Positions 25,729 to 34,058 of a stretch of 42,812 bases of DNA are shown here, in pieces (positions within the stretch are counted from its first letter, which is position 1; every line of letters starts with the position of its first letter). Origin of the DNA: [Clostridium] aerotolerans DSM 5434 (GTDB lineage: Bacteria > Bacillota > Clostridia > Lachnospirales > Lachnospiraceae). The notes under the pieces are model-generated. The model worked only from the letters and a program-made list of their open reading frames with translations. It searched no databases and was not told the origin of the DNA. The stretch is taken from assembly GCF_000687555.1 (NCBI RefSeq), contig NZ_JHWJ01000023.1, forward strand, positions 1 to 42,812. Direction: 5' to 3'. The position numbers were made by a program, and so were the translations under genes.

Positions 25729-28700
25729 TCACAGATACCGCGATATTTCTTTGTTTGCCTCTAAATCGATACCAATAGACGAAAGTTCTCTCAGTAACAG
25801 TTCTTTTTTTCCTGTAGACAGCGCATGAAGTGTGATTTGCGTCAAAATCTGAGTATTATCCTTTAGTGTACTATCGGTTTCTGCCATAAATTTGGCATAG
25901 TTTAGCATTGCGGTATTACTAATTATGCTAGAAAGGTTTTTCAATTGTTTTCTCTTGCTTGTTGTTTCCTCAGATGTGCATCTAATGCCAAACTCAACAA
26001 TTGTTGTATGTATGGAAATATTCTCTGTCCCCATATAATCCAGCCCTGTATCCCCATCAATGAACATAGTTTGACCCCAAACATAACTAGGAATCATATT
26101 AACAGTAACACCATTCAATGGAAATATCAGGACAACGTTATTTCTCCAGATTTCCGACTGAAGTGTGATTTCGTTGAAGCCGTTCAGGCTCAACCCATCA
26201 AACACTCCATTTACCACAACTACACACTTCTTATCAACGGACGCGTTTTGAATTGCTGCACAAATACCAGAACAGTCCGGCTGGCTTATAGATTGCGATG
26301 TTGTGTATGCCCCCACATTTCCAAACATTGCCGCAACACAATCAGCTATTTTGAGAGCATTTGTACCACATACGATCGGCAAGCGATTTTCGATACAAAA
26401 TGTGATCATCTGAGCCATATAGGTTGCTATGATATCATCATACCCTACCGCACTCAGATTATCTGCTAATTCGTCAACAAACGTTTCTACATCTGTTATT
26501 TCTTCACCCTGTATTCCATCAATCCTTCGCGTGGTTAAAACCATTCTCAGAGAAGAATTTACCGCCATGGAATACTCTTCCGTTGCGAATGCAGGAGTGG
26601 AAAATGCCATTTCGCAAATGAAGTCCGATGCGTTCTTCCGTGCGGTAGCAATACGTTCTGCTATTTTCCGCTCCACATCGTTGACCAATGCAATTTTCTC
26701 ATCAATTGCCACTTGAACTTCTGCCTTCTTATCCTGCAGAATGCTATAAGAAGATTCGAGTGCTTCAACTTCCATACGTCGCGCAGTAACTGCACTTTCT
26801 ATCTCATCAAGTTGTTGTTGTGCATAATACAATCTTTCAGCATTTTCAGATTCCCAAGTAGCCGTCAGCAAATCTTTGCATTTGTTTACTAGTTCTTTAT
26901 TATGATCCAATGCAACAGCAAGCGTTCCAATATCTAAATCATTTTCTGCTAAATAGGAATCGGCCTGTTCGATAAATGTCAAAACATATTCCTGAGCCTC
27001 AGCTTCTGTACAAGCGTAGGCATCAGCGATCTCCTGGAATATCGTCTGGAGTGGCAGATTCTTCAAGAAACTTTGGCAGTGTTGCGCTTCTTTTTTACTT
27101 AGCCCTTGCTGCCGGAGTACAGCGCTTGTAGCGCGCAAAATTATAACATCTTTTACAACGTCCATCGGATTCCTAATCTGAAATACTCCTTTGGACATGC
27201 CTAAGCTGGTAAAGCCATATATCTTTTTTCCAGCGACTGTTAGGATATCGGTCGAAGTTATTTCAAACCGTGGCAGTGTGTAAACCGTGGATTTTAACTT
27301 TGCATTTCCATTATTAACATCAAAATCTCGCTCATTACACAGCAAACCAATTATTTGACCAGCATTATCTCGACAGATAAAAAGACACTTTCTCCCCTGT
27401 GTTGGAGAAAAAATATTGCTTTTCAAAGCTTGAGCAATATCCTCATATCTCCGGCATTCGGAAAGCTCAATAACTTCAATAATTTTGGCATTGTCAGCAT
27501 ATGCTGTAGTTACATAGTCAGTAGACGGATCGGATTTATTAGGTGCAGCATTCCACTGCCAAATGCCAATAAATCCCTCCTCTCTCGGACCATTCTTCCA
27601 AAAGAGACGATCCCGGTTTTTAAAATAATGTGGTGCAACTTCATTCTTGGTGAAACGAGTGATTTTTCCGTCCTTTATGTCTGCCAAACGGGACAACCAC
27701 ATTTGCCCAGAGTAGTAGTCTAAAAAAACCTCACAGATTGAGGCATATTCGTATTCATTATTATAAGCATCTTCCGCTTCTGTATCGGTATATTTTGTTA
27801 GCTCATAAAAATGATCCAGTTCCGCCTGCATTACCTGCACTTTTTCAGCAAGCGTAATATTTTGTGCAACCTCCGCATCCAAGTCCTGTTGCATAGTTGT
27901 CTTTTCTACTTTAGCATTAGCCAATGATTCCTGTATTCTACTGTATAATACCTTTTCTACTTCTATTTTCTGTCGCAGTTGTTCTATCAACGCCAGTAAC
28001 TCAGCGTTTTTCTCTTTCACCGCAGAAAGTTCAGATGCATCATGCTGATCTAGCGCAACTGCTGCACCATTATCACTTTCCTTCACCACGGATTTATCCT
28101 TAAGTAGCAATAATGCTGCCTTCACCAAAGCAATATATTCAACTAAATATTCCTCGTCTGAAATTTTGAAAAACAAATCAATGTTGTCCGAAAAAATGCT
28201 CGTAGAAATGGCAAGCAGTAATGATTCTTGGGGCGAAGCACCTTTCTGATCCAGGTCATTACGACACTCTTGGATCTGCAGCAACCATTTATCAATCCAT
28301 TTTTTCAAAAATGAGGCAACAAAAGGGCTATTCGAGTTTTTACAAACAAGCGTAATGGTATCATCATCTGACAAAGAATTCACCCGGAATCCAGGTCGAA
28401 TTTTTGCAAATTCCTTCGGATGTTTCTGGAAATAGGTGCGAATTTCTTTTGGGGTAACCAAACGACTAACATACACGATTTCCTCGTCTGTCAGGTCAAA
28501 AAGTACGGCTTCTTTCTTTGATGCTTTCACTCCCTCCGTGAGCACCAGACTGGGAAAATCACACAAAGCCATCTCTTCACTATCGGTATTATTATTGCCT
28601 GTCTGCCTCTGAACAGATTTCAAGTATCCATAGCAACCGTTACAAATTTGGAGTGTTACACCATCTATAATACACTCTGCGTATTTTTTTGCTGCTTTCT

Positions 28701-28782
28701 GCTCACTACACCGAGCACATGTAAAAGGCATAATCTTATCTTGCTTTATGTATTTTGCCTTTAATATATCTATTTGTTTCAT
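25729..28782 (-). CDS. Zinc-finger/coiled-coil protein with P-loop-less ATPase-like C-terminus
   Basis: The start is placed at 28782 (AAGGAT, 9 bases upstream); the frame is open to 28821. Of 1017 residues, the N-terminus has a four-Cys cluster (CARC at 22-25, CNGC at 47-50). A long coiled coil spans about 255-335, a mixed domain about 340-620, and a second coiled coil about 660-740. The C-terminal ~280 residues look like an AAA-type core (PIVCGTNALKIADCVAAMFG near 800, KKCVVVVNGVFDG, NNVVLIFPLNG) but the GxxGxGK loop is replaced, so nucleotide binding may be lost. The gene is flanked closely by operon partners on both sides. A structural or sensor role is more likely than catalysis. No family is recognised. 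Confidence 0.75.
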   Translation of the reverse strand: MKQIDILKAKYIKQDKIMPFTCARCSEQKAAKKYAECIIDGVTLQICNGCYGYLKSVQRQTGNNNTDSEEMALCDFPSLVLTEGVKASKKEAVLFDLTDEEIVYVSRLVTPKEIRTYFQKHPKEFAKIRPGFRVNSLSDDDTITLVCKNSNSPFVASFLKKWIDKWLLQIQECRNDLDQKGASPQESLLLAISTSIFSDNIDLFFKISDEEYLVEYIALVKAALLLLKDKSVVKESDNGAAVALDQHDASELSAVKEKNAELLALIEQLRQKIEVEKVLYSRIQESLANAKVEKTTMQQDLDAEVAQNITLAEKVQVMQAELDHFYELTKYTDTEAEDAYNNEYEYASICEVFLDYYSGQMWLSRLADIKDGKITRFTKNEVAPHYFKNRDRLFWKNGPREEGFIGIWQWNAAPNKSDPSTDYVTTAYADNAKIIEVIELSECRRYEDIAQALKSNIFSPTQGRKCLFICRDNAGQIIGLLCNERDFDVNNGNAKLKSTVYTLPRFEITSTDILTVAGKKIYGFTSLGMSKGVFQIRNPMDVVKDVIILRATSAVLRQQGLSKKEAQHCQSFLKNLPLQTIFQEIADAYACTEAEAQEYVLTFIEQADSYLAENDLDIGTLAVALDHNKELVNKCKDLLTATWESENAERLYYAQQQLDEIESAVTARRMEVEALESSYSILQDKKAEVQVAIDEKIALVNDVERKIAERIATARKNASDFICEMAFSTPAFATEEYSMAVNSSLRMVLTTRRIDGIQGEEITDVETFVDELADNLSAVGYDDIIATYMAQMITFCIENRLPIVCGTNALKIADCVAAMFGNVGAYTTSQSISQPDCSGICAAIQNASVDKKCVVVVNGVFDGLSLNGFNEITLQSEIWRNNVVLIFPLNGVTVNMIPSYVWGQTMFIDGDTGLDYMGTENISIHTTIVEFGIRCTSEETTSKRKQLKNLSSIISNTAMLNYAKFMAETDSTLKDNTQILTQITLHALSTGKKELLLRELSSIGIDLEANKEISRYL

Positions 28783-28836
28783 AAGCAATATCCTTTCAAA
28801 ATTTATGTGTTTACAACACATTATTTTGCAGCATTA

Positions 28837-30420
28837 TCATTCTTGCATTTTTACTGAAACTTGAAGTATCTTTAGCAACCCTCGTGGAATTTTCCCGTTG
28901 TGTATATATCTCCGAACAGCGAAAGACAAAGTACCGTGCCCATTTCTTTGCCACTCAGACAATAGAAATCCAATCCATCGCGGAGCAGGAACATACTCTC
29001 CTATACAATTTTTATTGATTTGACGCAGTACATTCTGCTCGTTTATGCTTAGCTCCTGTATGGTATTAGTTCCATACTGCTGCAAGATCCCGTTTTCAAC
29101 AACAAAAATTATTTCCGCTGGGTTTCGTCTGGCTGGTATAGTTGTATAGGAACTGCGGATTGGTACATGTAAATAGGTTTTGTCATGACTCCCAATATAC
29201 AACTCCATTTTGGCATTACTTTTTAAAACTAGATCAGATGATAGGGAAATGGATGTTAATGCCTCAAAATCAAGAGCCGTACCATCTTGCTTCTCAATAG
29301 CAATCTCGTAGGCATAATCTTCAATAGCAAGCAGCTTTTTCCGAAATATAATCTCTCTGCCTATATACTTTCTATCTACCGAAACTACCGTTTCATGTTT
29401 ATAAATTGGTAGTACCAATGCATTCACACCATTACCGTCCTGATTAATAATAAGGGGAGAAACAATATTAGAATTGTAAGAATAAACTTTGGGAACAGTG
29501 TTCCCACTTGATACTCCACAATAAATGACCGATGTGTTTTTTGTTGGCACCAACACATCCTGCTCCGTCACCGGAGGCCAAAGCACAATCAATTCCGGTG
29601 CTGTTTCCAGTAACAAAACTCCAAACTGAGATTTCAGATAGTTGCTAATCACTGTAAACCTATTCTCATCGTCGATAGATACATTGACCGAAGCGGTGTA
29701 TACCAAATAATTACATTCATTCAGTCGTATCGATCCTATACGCTCGGTCTTAATTTCACTATAAGGGGAATGAAACTGTTTCGTAACAATATAGTACAGC
29801 CGTCCGGGCGAAATACTGTCACCACGTCTTATTTTCTTCCCTCCAGTTTCTTCGTATGTAAATATCGCGCCGCCCTGAGCAAATCCATCCGAATAATCAG
29901 ACCATTTTCTTTTAATTTCGTATCCGGCATCGACCTGTATAGAATAGTTTGTCCCCCATTGGGGTACAAAATCTACGGGTAGCATCGTTGTAGCATCTTC
30001 CCGAAAATAAGTATGATTGATTGGAAATATCCTATCTTTTCCATAACCCGATATACATATTTTTAACTTTTGTCTTGATGCTATCTCAAGAAGTCTTTCT
30101 CCTATTGCTGGGAACATAATGTTTATGCGGAAATTGGATTCCCCCAGTCGTATTAAACTCATCGGAAGCCCCACTCTTTCGTAGAGGTTCAGTTCAGATC
30201 TTCCATCTACACGTTTATCACACTCTGGTGATGATGCCATTTTTGTATAATGGCAGAATTTATTCGGTTGAGTTCCTCCCCTAGATCTCCAAAAGACGGG
30301 TTCTCCACATTCTGGGCAGAAAAAACGTATTTTTCTTTGGGGTATATACAAGTTATAATACTCATCAGCACTCACTTCTTCTTCGGAACCGATTCTGATG
30401 CGATCAATTGCATATTTCAT
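28837..30420 (-). CDS. CoiA-like zinc-domain protein, first gene of the helicase operon
   Basis: The start at 30420 has GGGGGGTGA 7 bases upstream; the frame is open to 30489. The 527-residue product has an N-terminal cluster FFCPECGEPVFWRSRGG at about 33-50 and, after a short linker, HYTKMASSPECDKR. This resembles the zinc N-domain of CoiA-like and related nuclease-associated proteins. The remainder is beta-rich and otherwise featureless, without a clear PD-(D/E)XK core. The next gene begins 55 bases after its stop. As the promoter-proximal gene it is probably a core subunit. Its size is close to what I recall for DruB, but sequence homology could not be tested. Confidence 0.75.
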   Translation of the reverse strand: MKYAIDRIRIGSEEEVSADEYYNLYIPQRKIRFFCPECGEPVFWRSRGGTQPNKFCHYTKMASSPECDKRVDGRSELNLYERVGLPMSLIRLGESNFRINIMFPAIGERLLEIASRQKLKICISGYGKDRIFPINHTYFREDATTMLPVDFVPQWGTNYSIQVDAGYEIKRKWSDYSDGFAQGGAIFTYEETGGKKIRRGDSISPGRLYYIVTKQFHSPYSEIKTERIGSIRLNECNYLVYTASVNVSIDDENRFTVISNYLKSQFGVLLLETAPELIVLWPPVTEQDVLVPTKNTSVIYCGVSSGNTVPKVYSYNSNIVSPLIINQDGNGVNALVLPIYKHETVVSVDRKYIGREIIFRKKLLAIEDYAYEIAIEKQDGTALDFEALTSISLSSDLVLKSNAKMELYIGSHDKTYLHVPIRSSYTTIPARRNPAEIIFVVENGILQQYGTNTIQELSINEQNVLRQINKNCIGEYVPAPRWIGFLLSEWQRNGHGTLSFAVRRYIHNGKIPRGLLKILQVSVKMQE

Positions 30421-31147
30421 ACATTTCACCCCCCACTTCACACACATTTTTGTCAATTCCCCGAACAGAGTTCCAGTAATTTCTCCCAATCAGAATTAGC
30501 TTCTTTAAAACGCTTAGTTTATTCAAACACAGTATTTGTTAACTGGGGCAATAATCGTTTTTCCAATCCTTTTTCCCATATCAATGGGTACATTGCCGAT
30601 TTGCCGATATTTAGCTGCCGTCGTTCCACTAAAAACTTACGCATCCGGAAATTGATGTATTAGCTCACACTCCTAGACACTCAACGGCTTTCCAGAGTCA
30701 GATGGCATCATAGTCATCTTTTAAAATTGACCTTTCAGTCTACCTTGAAAAACCAATTAATTATACCTTAGCCATATTCTTTACTCCCATATTAGGGTTA
30801 TAATCATTAATCGATATTATCTATATCTGCGAATATCACTTGACAAGAAATTTTCACTCGTTTGGCATTCGTTATCAATACTACGCTCATTGCAATCTTT
30901 AACATTATAATTGTATATCTTTAGGATCTTTGTTTCAACAAAAAGAACTAAATTTTTCTAATATTTAATATATATAAAATGACATGAAAGTTTTGTCCCT
31001 CATGTCCTAAATTTTAGTACACTAATTTATTTCTCCAATAATTTAGTTACTTTTCTTCTGTAATAGGATTATAGATTATACATATGTCAAGTATGTAAAA
31101 AAGGTACATGTGAGTCTTGTTTAAGCTCTTATTATTCACCATCATTA
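30421..31147. other. AT-rich gap without clear genes
   Basis: About 730 bases upstream of the helicase operon, so its promoter must lie here or beyond. A 41-codon minus-strand frame at 30519-30644 has no ribosome site. TTGACA occurs on the minus strand near 31090 with TATAAT-like boxes at unsuitable spacing. Nothing else is supported. Confidence 0.4.
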
Positions 31148-31552
31148 TCATTGCTGTGACAGCCTGCTATCTGTAACAACTACCAGTACTGATGGAATAG
31201 ATTCAAACGAATAGTTTCTCTGTACCGCTAAATCACGGTCCTTATAATAGCTTAATAATTCATCTATTACACTTGAATCATCAGCTCTCTCCCTTATGTC
31301 CCTTAATAAACTTAATGCCCAAGCATCTATTGTTGAATCTAATGGCGCGCCCACTTTGCATAATTTCACTTGTTCTTCAAAAACATCTATTGAGCAACTA
31401 GATATCGCTTCTTTATGAGAAAGCCCCTGTGTGCATGTTCTATTTGGACTTCCCAGCATGACCGGACAACTAAAATTAAAAGTACGATTTCCCTTTACCA
31501 ACCGCTTAATTGGATAGGAATGCGGTTTAATATGTTCAGGAAGTGTATACAA
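31148..31552 (-). CDS. Hypothetical protein, 134 residues, possibly N-terminally truncated
   Basis: The frame reads from TTG at 31552, and stays open further upstream to about 31600 with protein-like sequence (YIEVENGIFYHDIIDYL) but without an ATG. The product contains SCPVMLGSPNRTCTQGLSHK and a helical second half (IDAWALSLLRDIRERADDSS). No family is recognised. The weak start, low-GC surroundings and lack of a ribosome site suggest a remnant of a larger gene. Confidence 0.4.
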   Translation of the reverse strand: MYTLPEHIKPHSYPIKRLVKGNRTFNFSCPVMLGSPNRTCTQGLSHKEAISSCSIDVFEEQVKLCKVGAPLDSTIDAWALSLLRDIRERADDSSVIDELLSYYKDRDLAVQRNYSFESIPSVLVVVTDSRLSQQ

Positions 31553-31692
31553 ATAATCAATAATATCATGATAAAAAATCCCATTTTCTACCTCAATATA
31601 CTTCTATATAAAAGACTGTACTAATTATAACATGCCAACCTGTTTTTTTCGATACCTAATCTAGTAAGTAAGTGTCAAATAAAAGCTTATAT

Positions 31693-31803
31693 AAAAAAAG
31701 CACATTAAGACTCAAAATGAAAATGTATCTTTTTAGCCTTGATCTATCAAGTGCCTTACCCTTATAATTTAGGTCACAAACTTTCATGTCTGCGACCTAT
31801 TAA
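31693..31803. repeat. Structured intergenic repeat, copy C
   Basis: Diverged direct copy of the sequences at 42092-42210 and 42546-42660. Shared parts are AAAAAAGCACATT, a (C/T)TGAT(T/C)TA(C/T)CAAGTG box, and a terminal hairpin (here AGGTC...GACCT). The hairpin arms differ between copies by paired changes. Confidence 0.6.
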
Positions 31804-31841
31804 TTATCATATCGTAATACACTCACTGTCCCTTACTTAAT

Positions 31842-33479
31842 TCATAACTTTTTCACAGGACGCATTACCTCATCTGTTTCTCCATCTATTAAATTTCCTG
31901 TAATATACTTTTCAAGAAGGTCCAATGATAAACACGTTACAACTCCGTCTTTATCTTGAAATTCCATCTCAATTGGTTTCGATGACAGAAACAGCATATG
32001 AACTGATATCTCCTCTTTAGTATCCAAAAATTCTTTGATTTTTTGTGGCTCTGCTAATACTAAATCGTATCTTCTCCTACAGTGATCATAATAGCCATCT
32101 TTTTCAAATATTTTATGATAATCTGTCACCATTCCACTTGAATTTAGTGAATCAGAAAAATACTTCGATTCAATTAAAATAAGTTCTTTCTTACTTTCGT
32201 CAAAGTAGACAATGTCAAAATCTCCGTAATTAATTGAACGTTCTCCAAAAATTCTATAGTATTGAACATCTTTATAATCAACTTTAGGAGTGTAATGCTT
32301 CTTCAGTATTTCTCTTGCTTTAACCACCAGAATATCTGACAATTCCTTATTTCTCTTTTCCATCGCCCGGGTCAAGCTATCTGGATTTTTAGGATTAGTA
32401 TAGCACATTCCACCATTACTAAAATAGGATACCCATAGCTGCTTTGCTTGTTCTAATGCTCCATATGCAATAAGAACATTTCCGTCATCCAAACCAATAA
32501 ACGGTCTGAGTTCATGTCTATATTTATTGGCTCCTACAATCCATACTATTTCTTCCTTTTTTCTCAAATGCTGCTTTATTTTCTCTTTTGTCAAAACAAA
32601 GCTTTTGTAAAAGGCTTCGCCATCTTCTATTTTCGAATTAGTATAATTTTCTACTAAGGAAATGAATGTTTCCTTAGTAATTACAGTCAATGATTTATCA
32701 TCTCTCCGCAGTTGATCCTCGTGAAAACTTTTTATTGTTGCCAGAAACAATAAAAACTGCACTTTATTTTCATCAAAAAAACCTTTCCCAAACTCTGTAT
32801 CGTTTGCCTCTGGAGTCAATGGTCTATCAACCAGTACGTTTTGATTACCCACAATAGCAGTGTTAAAATAAATATACGGATGATATTTCAGAACTTCTGC
32901 TGGTATATCTTCTCCTTGAGTTATCTCCAATCCATAGAATGTATTTTCTTCTCCAATCTCTTTAGATAACATAAGAAGTGAAATCGAACGAGATGCAAAA
33001 CCGTATAAATACATATCTATTATTAAAGAGTAATCCATTACAAATTCTTTTTTGACATTTAATTTTCTAATATCTAAATCATGTTGATACAACACACAAT
33101 TTTCAATCCAAATATTACAAGCATCTATTATATCTCTTTCGATATTCCTATTAACAGTAAATGCCTCAACCACAGCTTCGTCATTAATATTCTGTTCTAC
33201 CAATTCTGCTCTAATTTCTTTTTCTGTCAAATAAAGAGAATGCACTTCATCAAACATAAAATACAACTTCAAAAGTAATCCATATGTACTCTCCACATTT
33301 AAACGAGCAACCATTTCTTTTTGTATTGTTGAAGTAATATTCATAAGAATCTTTATTGCTTCTTGTCTATCTTCAACTCTACAATGTTTTTTCCCAAAAA
33401 AGAATTCAAATCTGCATTTTAATTTGCTACGTGGTATTCTCATTCCATCCCAAAATGACATTATCTGAAACATTAGCAT
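31842..33479 (-). CDS. Unknown protein with C-terminal PD-(D/E)XK-like nuclease motif
   Basis: A 545-residue protein with AGGTAAGAT just before its ATG. The N-terminal ~380 residues are helical and polar with no named domain. Near 418-441 the sequence runs NYGDFDIVYFDESKKELILIESKYF-like in pattern: an Asp followed about 16 residues later by E-x-K in a beta strand, the core of PD-(D/E)XK nucleases. A nuclease role is therefore inferred. It lies downstream of a DUF262-DUF1524 gene with a decayed gene between them, which fits a restriction or defence function. What it recognises is unknown. Confidence 0.7.
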   Translation of the reverse strand: MLMFQIMSFWDGMRIPRSKLKCRFEFFFGKKHCRVEDRQEAIKILMNITSTIQKEMVARLNVESTYGLLLKLYFMFDEVHSLYLTEKEIRAELVEQNINDEAVVEAFTVNRNIERDIIDACNIWIENCVLYQHDLDIRKLNVKKEFVMDYSLIIDMYLYGFASRSISLLMLSKEIGEENTFYGLEITQGEDIPAEVLKYHPYIYFNTAIVGNQNVLVDRPLTPEANDTEFGKGFFDENKVQFLLFLATIKSFHEDQLRRDDKSLTVITKETFISLVENYTNSKIEDGEAFYKSFVLTKEKIKQHLRKKEEIVWIVGANKYRHELRPFIGLDDGNVLIAYGALEQAKQLWVSYFSNGGMCYTNPKNPDSLTRAMEKRNKELSDILVVKAREILKKHYTPKVDYKDVQYYRIFGERSINYGDFDIVYFDESKKELILIESKYFSDSLNSSGMVTDYHKIFEKDGYYDHCRRRYDLVLAEPQKIKEFLDTKEEISVHMLFLSSKPIEMEFQDKDGVVTCLSLDLLEKYITGNLIDGETDEVMRPVKKL

Positions 33480-33535
33480 ATCTTACCTCACATTCATATC
33501 CCTCTCTCCGCTTAATAATTGTAAACTCCGAGTTC

Positions 33536-34032
33536 TTATTCAGTGTTATTTTTTTTCTGATTAATATTTGTTTTTCCCTCAAGAACTGCAATCATTCCAC
33601 CAGAAATAACCGCTATCGCTAAACTTGCAATTGCTAACGCTTTTATAGTACAGTCCTTGTTTTCTGAATCTATATTACTCATTATTTTAGAAACTTCAAT
33701 CTTTTATCTGTAATATCTTTACGTTCCTTATATGATAAGTCCTCTTTTTCAAGAAGTTTTTCTAAAGATTCAATTATTACATTGCAAGCATTATAGCAAA
33801 CTTTTGTGCTTGCTGCGTTTTCCTCTAATCCTTTTTCATGAAATTTATTGTTATTTCATATTGTTTTTGCAAACTCCAGAAACTATCCCAATGCTTTTTT
33901 AGCTACTTCAGGATCCATATCCGGTAGCATTGACGCAAAGCCCATCACCTTATCTTTTGTCATGTGCCTAAAATCTGGTATATCCAACTTATTAAGTACT
34001 TTCTGTTCTGTTATTGTTTCGCTCATTGTCAT
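33536..34032 (-). pseudogene. Broken ~150-residue membrane-protein gene
   Basis: Starts with ATG at 34032 or 34026 (MSETITEQKVLNKLDIPDF, GGA ribosome site). A stop after KKALG, a second stop and a frame change interrupt it; continuing pieces are KVCYNACNVIIESLEKLLEK and KALAIASLAIAVISGGMIAVL, ending with TAA at 33536-33538. The pieces in order match a small Firmicutes protein I recall, with a helical N-terminus and a C-terminal membrane segment. It is no longer able to give a full protein. Confidence 0.65.
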
Positions 34033-34058
34033 CTATTTCCTTTCTGCAAAACTACGGT

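Noticed and set aside
30519-30644. 41-codon minus-strand frame upstream of the helicase operon
   Set aside because: Protein-like but without a ribosome site or recognisable family; left as part of the gap.
30838-30850. Plus-strand TTGACA as a promoter
   Set aside because: No suitable -10 box at 16-18 bases and no plus-strand gene downstream.
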